The notes under the pieces were generated by a model. That model was not told the DNA's origin. It saw only the letters and a program-made list of their open reading frames with translations, and searched no databases. Made by a program: the position numbers and the translations under genes. A stretch of DNA of 64,000 nt, taken from contig NZ_NWUO01000002.1 in NCBI RefSeq assembly GCF_002895925.1, forward strand, positions 310,001 through 374,000, given 5' to 3'. The first letter of the stretch is position 1, and each line of letters starts with the position of its first letter. Positions 63,487 through 64,000 of the stretch are shown piece by piece. The DNA comes from Mixta theicola (GTDB taxonomy: Bacteria > Pseudomonadota > Gammaproteobacteria > Enterobacterales > Enterobacteriaceae).

Positions 63487-64000
63487 TTACATCAGCCCTT
63501 TTTTCGCCAGTTCCGCCTTGAAGTTATCGCGGGTAATCAGCACCACATCCGTTACCTCGGTGAATTTCTGCGGCTCATGATTGTTGGTTACCCAGTCGTG
63601 CAGCATCTGGATACTTTTATAGCCATGCACATCGGGGCTTGGCAGCAGCGAGCCGTAGAAGCCGGTCGCCTGGCCTTTAGAAAGTTCACTGATGGCATCC
63701 ACGCCGTTGATGCCGATACCGATAACATTGGCCGCCTTAAAGCTCTGCCCTTCGGTGGCACGCACGCCGCCAAGCACGGTGTTATCATTCATGCCGACGA
63801 TCAGCCAGTTCTTCACTTCCGGATGCTGCACCAGCAGCGAGTTAGCGGCATCAAAAGCGCCGGGAATATCATTAGATTTGGTGGGAACCTGATAGATCTG
63901 TTTTTCCGGGAAACCGGCCGCCTTCAGCGCATCGATTGAGCCGGAAGTGCGGCGGCGCGCGGTATCCAGTTCGTTAGCCGTGATCGCCATTACCGCGGAG
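63487..64000 (-). CDS. araF: L-arabinose-binding protein, C-terminal part (truncated by window)
   Basis: About 170 C-terminal residues; the gene continues past the right edge. QIYQVPTKSNDIPGAFDAAN, KNWLIVGMNDNTVLGGVRATEGQ and IGIGINGVDAISELSKGQATGFYGSLLPSPDVHG (in part) match AraF, the periplasmic receptor that binds L-arabinose. It heads the araFGH-araC gene row, read leftward. Start and signal peptide are outside the window. Confidence 0.92.
   Translation of the reverse strand, partial: SAVMAITANELDTARRRTSGSIDALKAAGFPEKQIYQVPTKSNDIPGAFDAANSLLVQHPEVKNWLIVGMNDNTVLGGVRATEGQSFKAANVIGIGINGVDAISELSKGQATGFYGSLLPSPDVHGYKSIQMLHDWVTNNHEPQKFTEVTDVVLITRDNFKAELAKKGLM

Noticed and set aside
1-64000. tRNA, rRNA, CRISPR array or dif site
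   Set aside because: I saw no cloverleaf with CCA-proximal stem, no rRNA motifs, no spaced direct repeats and no match to the dif core; a dedicated search could still find a small RNA.

Overview
This window reads as chromosomal DNA from a member of the Enterobacterales, most likely an Erwiniaceae such as Pantoea, Mixta or Erwinia. The gene order is that of the E. coli terminus region with pieces missing: dcp, ydfG, ynfA, ynfB, ynfD, bioD2 (ynfK), mlc, ynfL, ynfM, tus with a TerB-like site, fumC, manA, ydgA, add. fumA, asr, speG and rstAB are absent from their usual places. I see no rRNA, tRNA, CRISPR array or intact insertion sequence.

Left part (0.2-19.8 kb): aromatic and amine catabolism. 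First comes a small cluster with an AraC regulator, an APC permease, an FAD amine oxidase, a cupin protein and a phenylacetaldehyde-type dehydrogenase. A Tn3 transposase remnant follows. Then comes a complete 4-hydroxyphenylacetate (homoprotocatechuate) pathway in the order hpaR, hpaG, hpaE, hpaD, hpaF, a succinate-semialdehyde dehydrogenase, hpaH, hpaI, hpaX, hpaA, hpaB, hpaC. The first cluster could convert an aromatic amine such as tyramine to 4-hydroxyphenylacetate, which the second would degrade to pyruvate and succinate. HpaD is the VOC-fold enzyme of the Brevibacterium/Arthrobacter type, not the LigB-fold enzyme of E. coli.

Middle (19.8-29.2 kb): an operon of a 2-oxoglutarate/Fe(II) oxygenase and a methionine-type ABC importer; a solitary Cre-like recombinase with a 34-bp lox-like site 165 bp before its start; an orphan MetQ-type lipoprotein behind tandem MetJ boxes; an arsRBC operon with remnants of arsH and of an MFS transporter; and a nickel/cobalt transporter.

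Right part (29.2-64 kb): a purine-catabolism set (hpxO, and guaD-xdhABC as an overlapping operon) placed on either side of dcp; the ydfG-ynf stretch; an EmrB-like drug exporter behind a 25-bp perfect palindrome; an osmoprotectant ABC importer (osmYXWV order); bioD2-mlc-ynfLM; tus/Ter; fumC; manA; ydgA; a DUF1460 lipoprotein; add; and araF(partial)-araG-araH-araC for L-arabinose.

The most striking object is the Cre/lox-like module. The six active-site residues of Cre are all conserved, and the lox-like site has loxP geometry (10 perfect inverted bases per arm, 8-bp asymmetric spacer). No phage or plasmid genes surround it, and it lies on the terminus side of the Ter site. A related Pantoea system (Panto/pox) has, to my knowledge, been described, so the novelty is the solitary chromosomal setting rather than the enzyme class.
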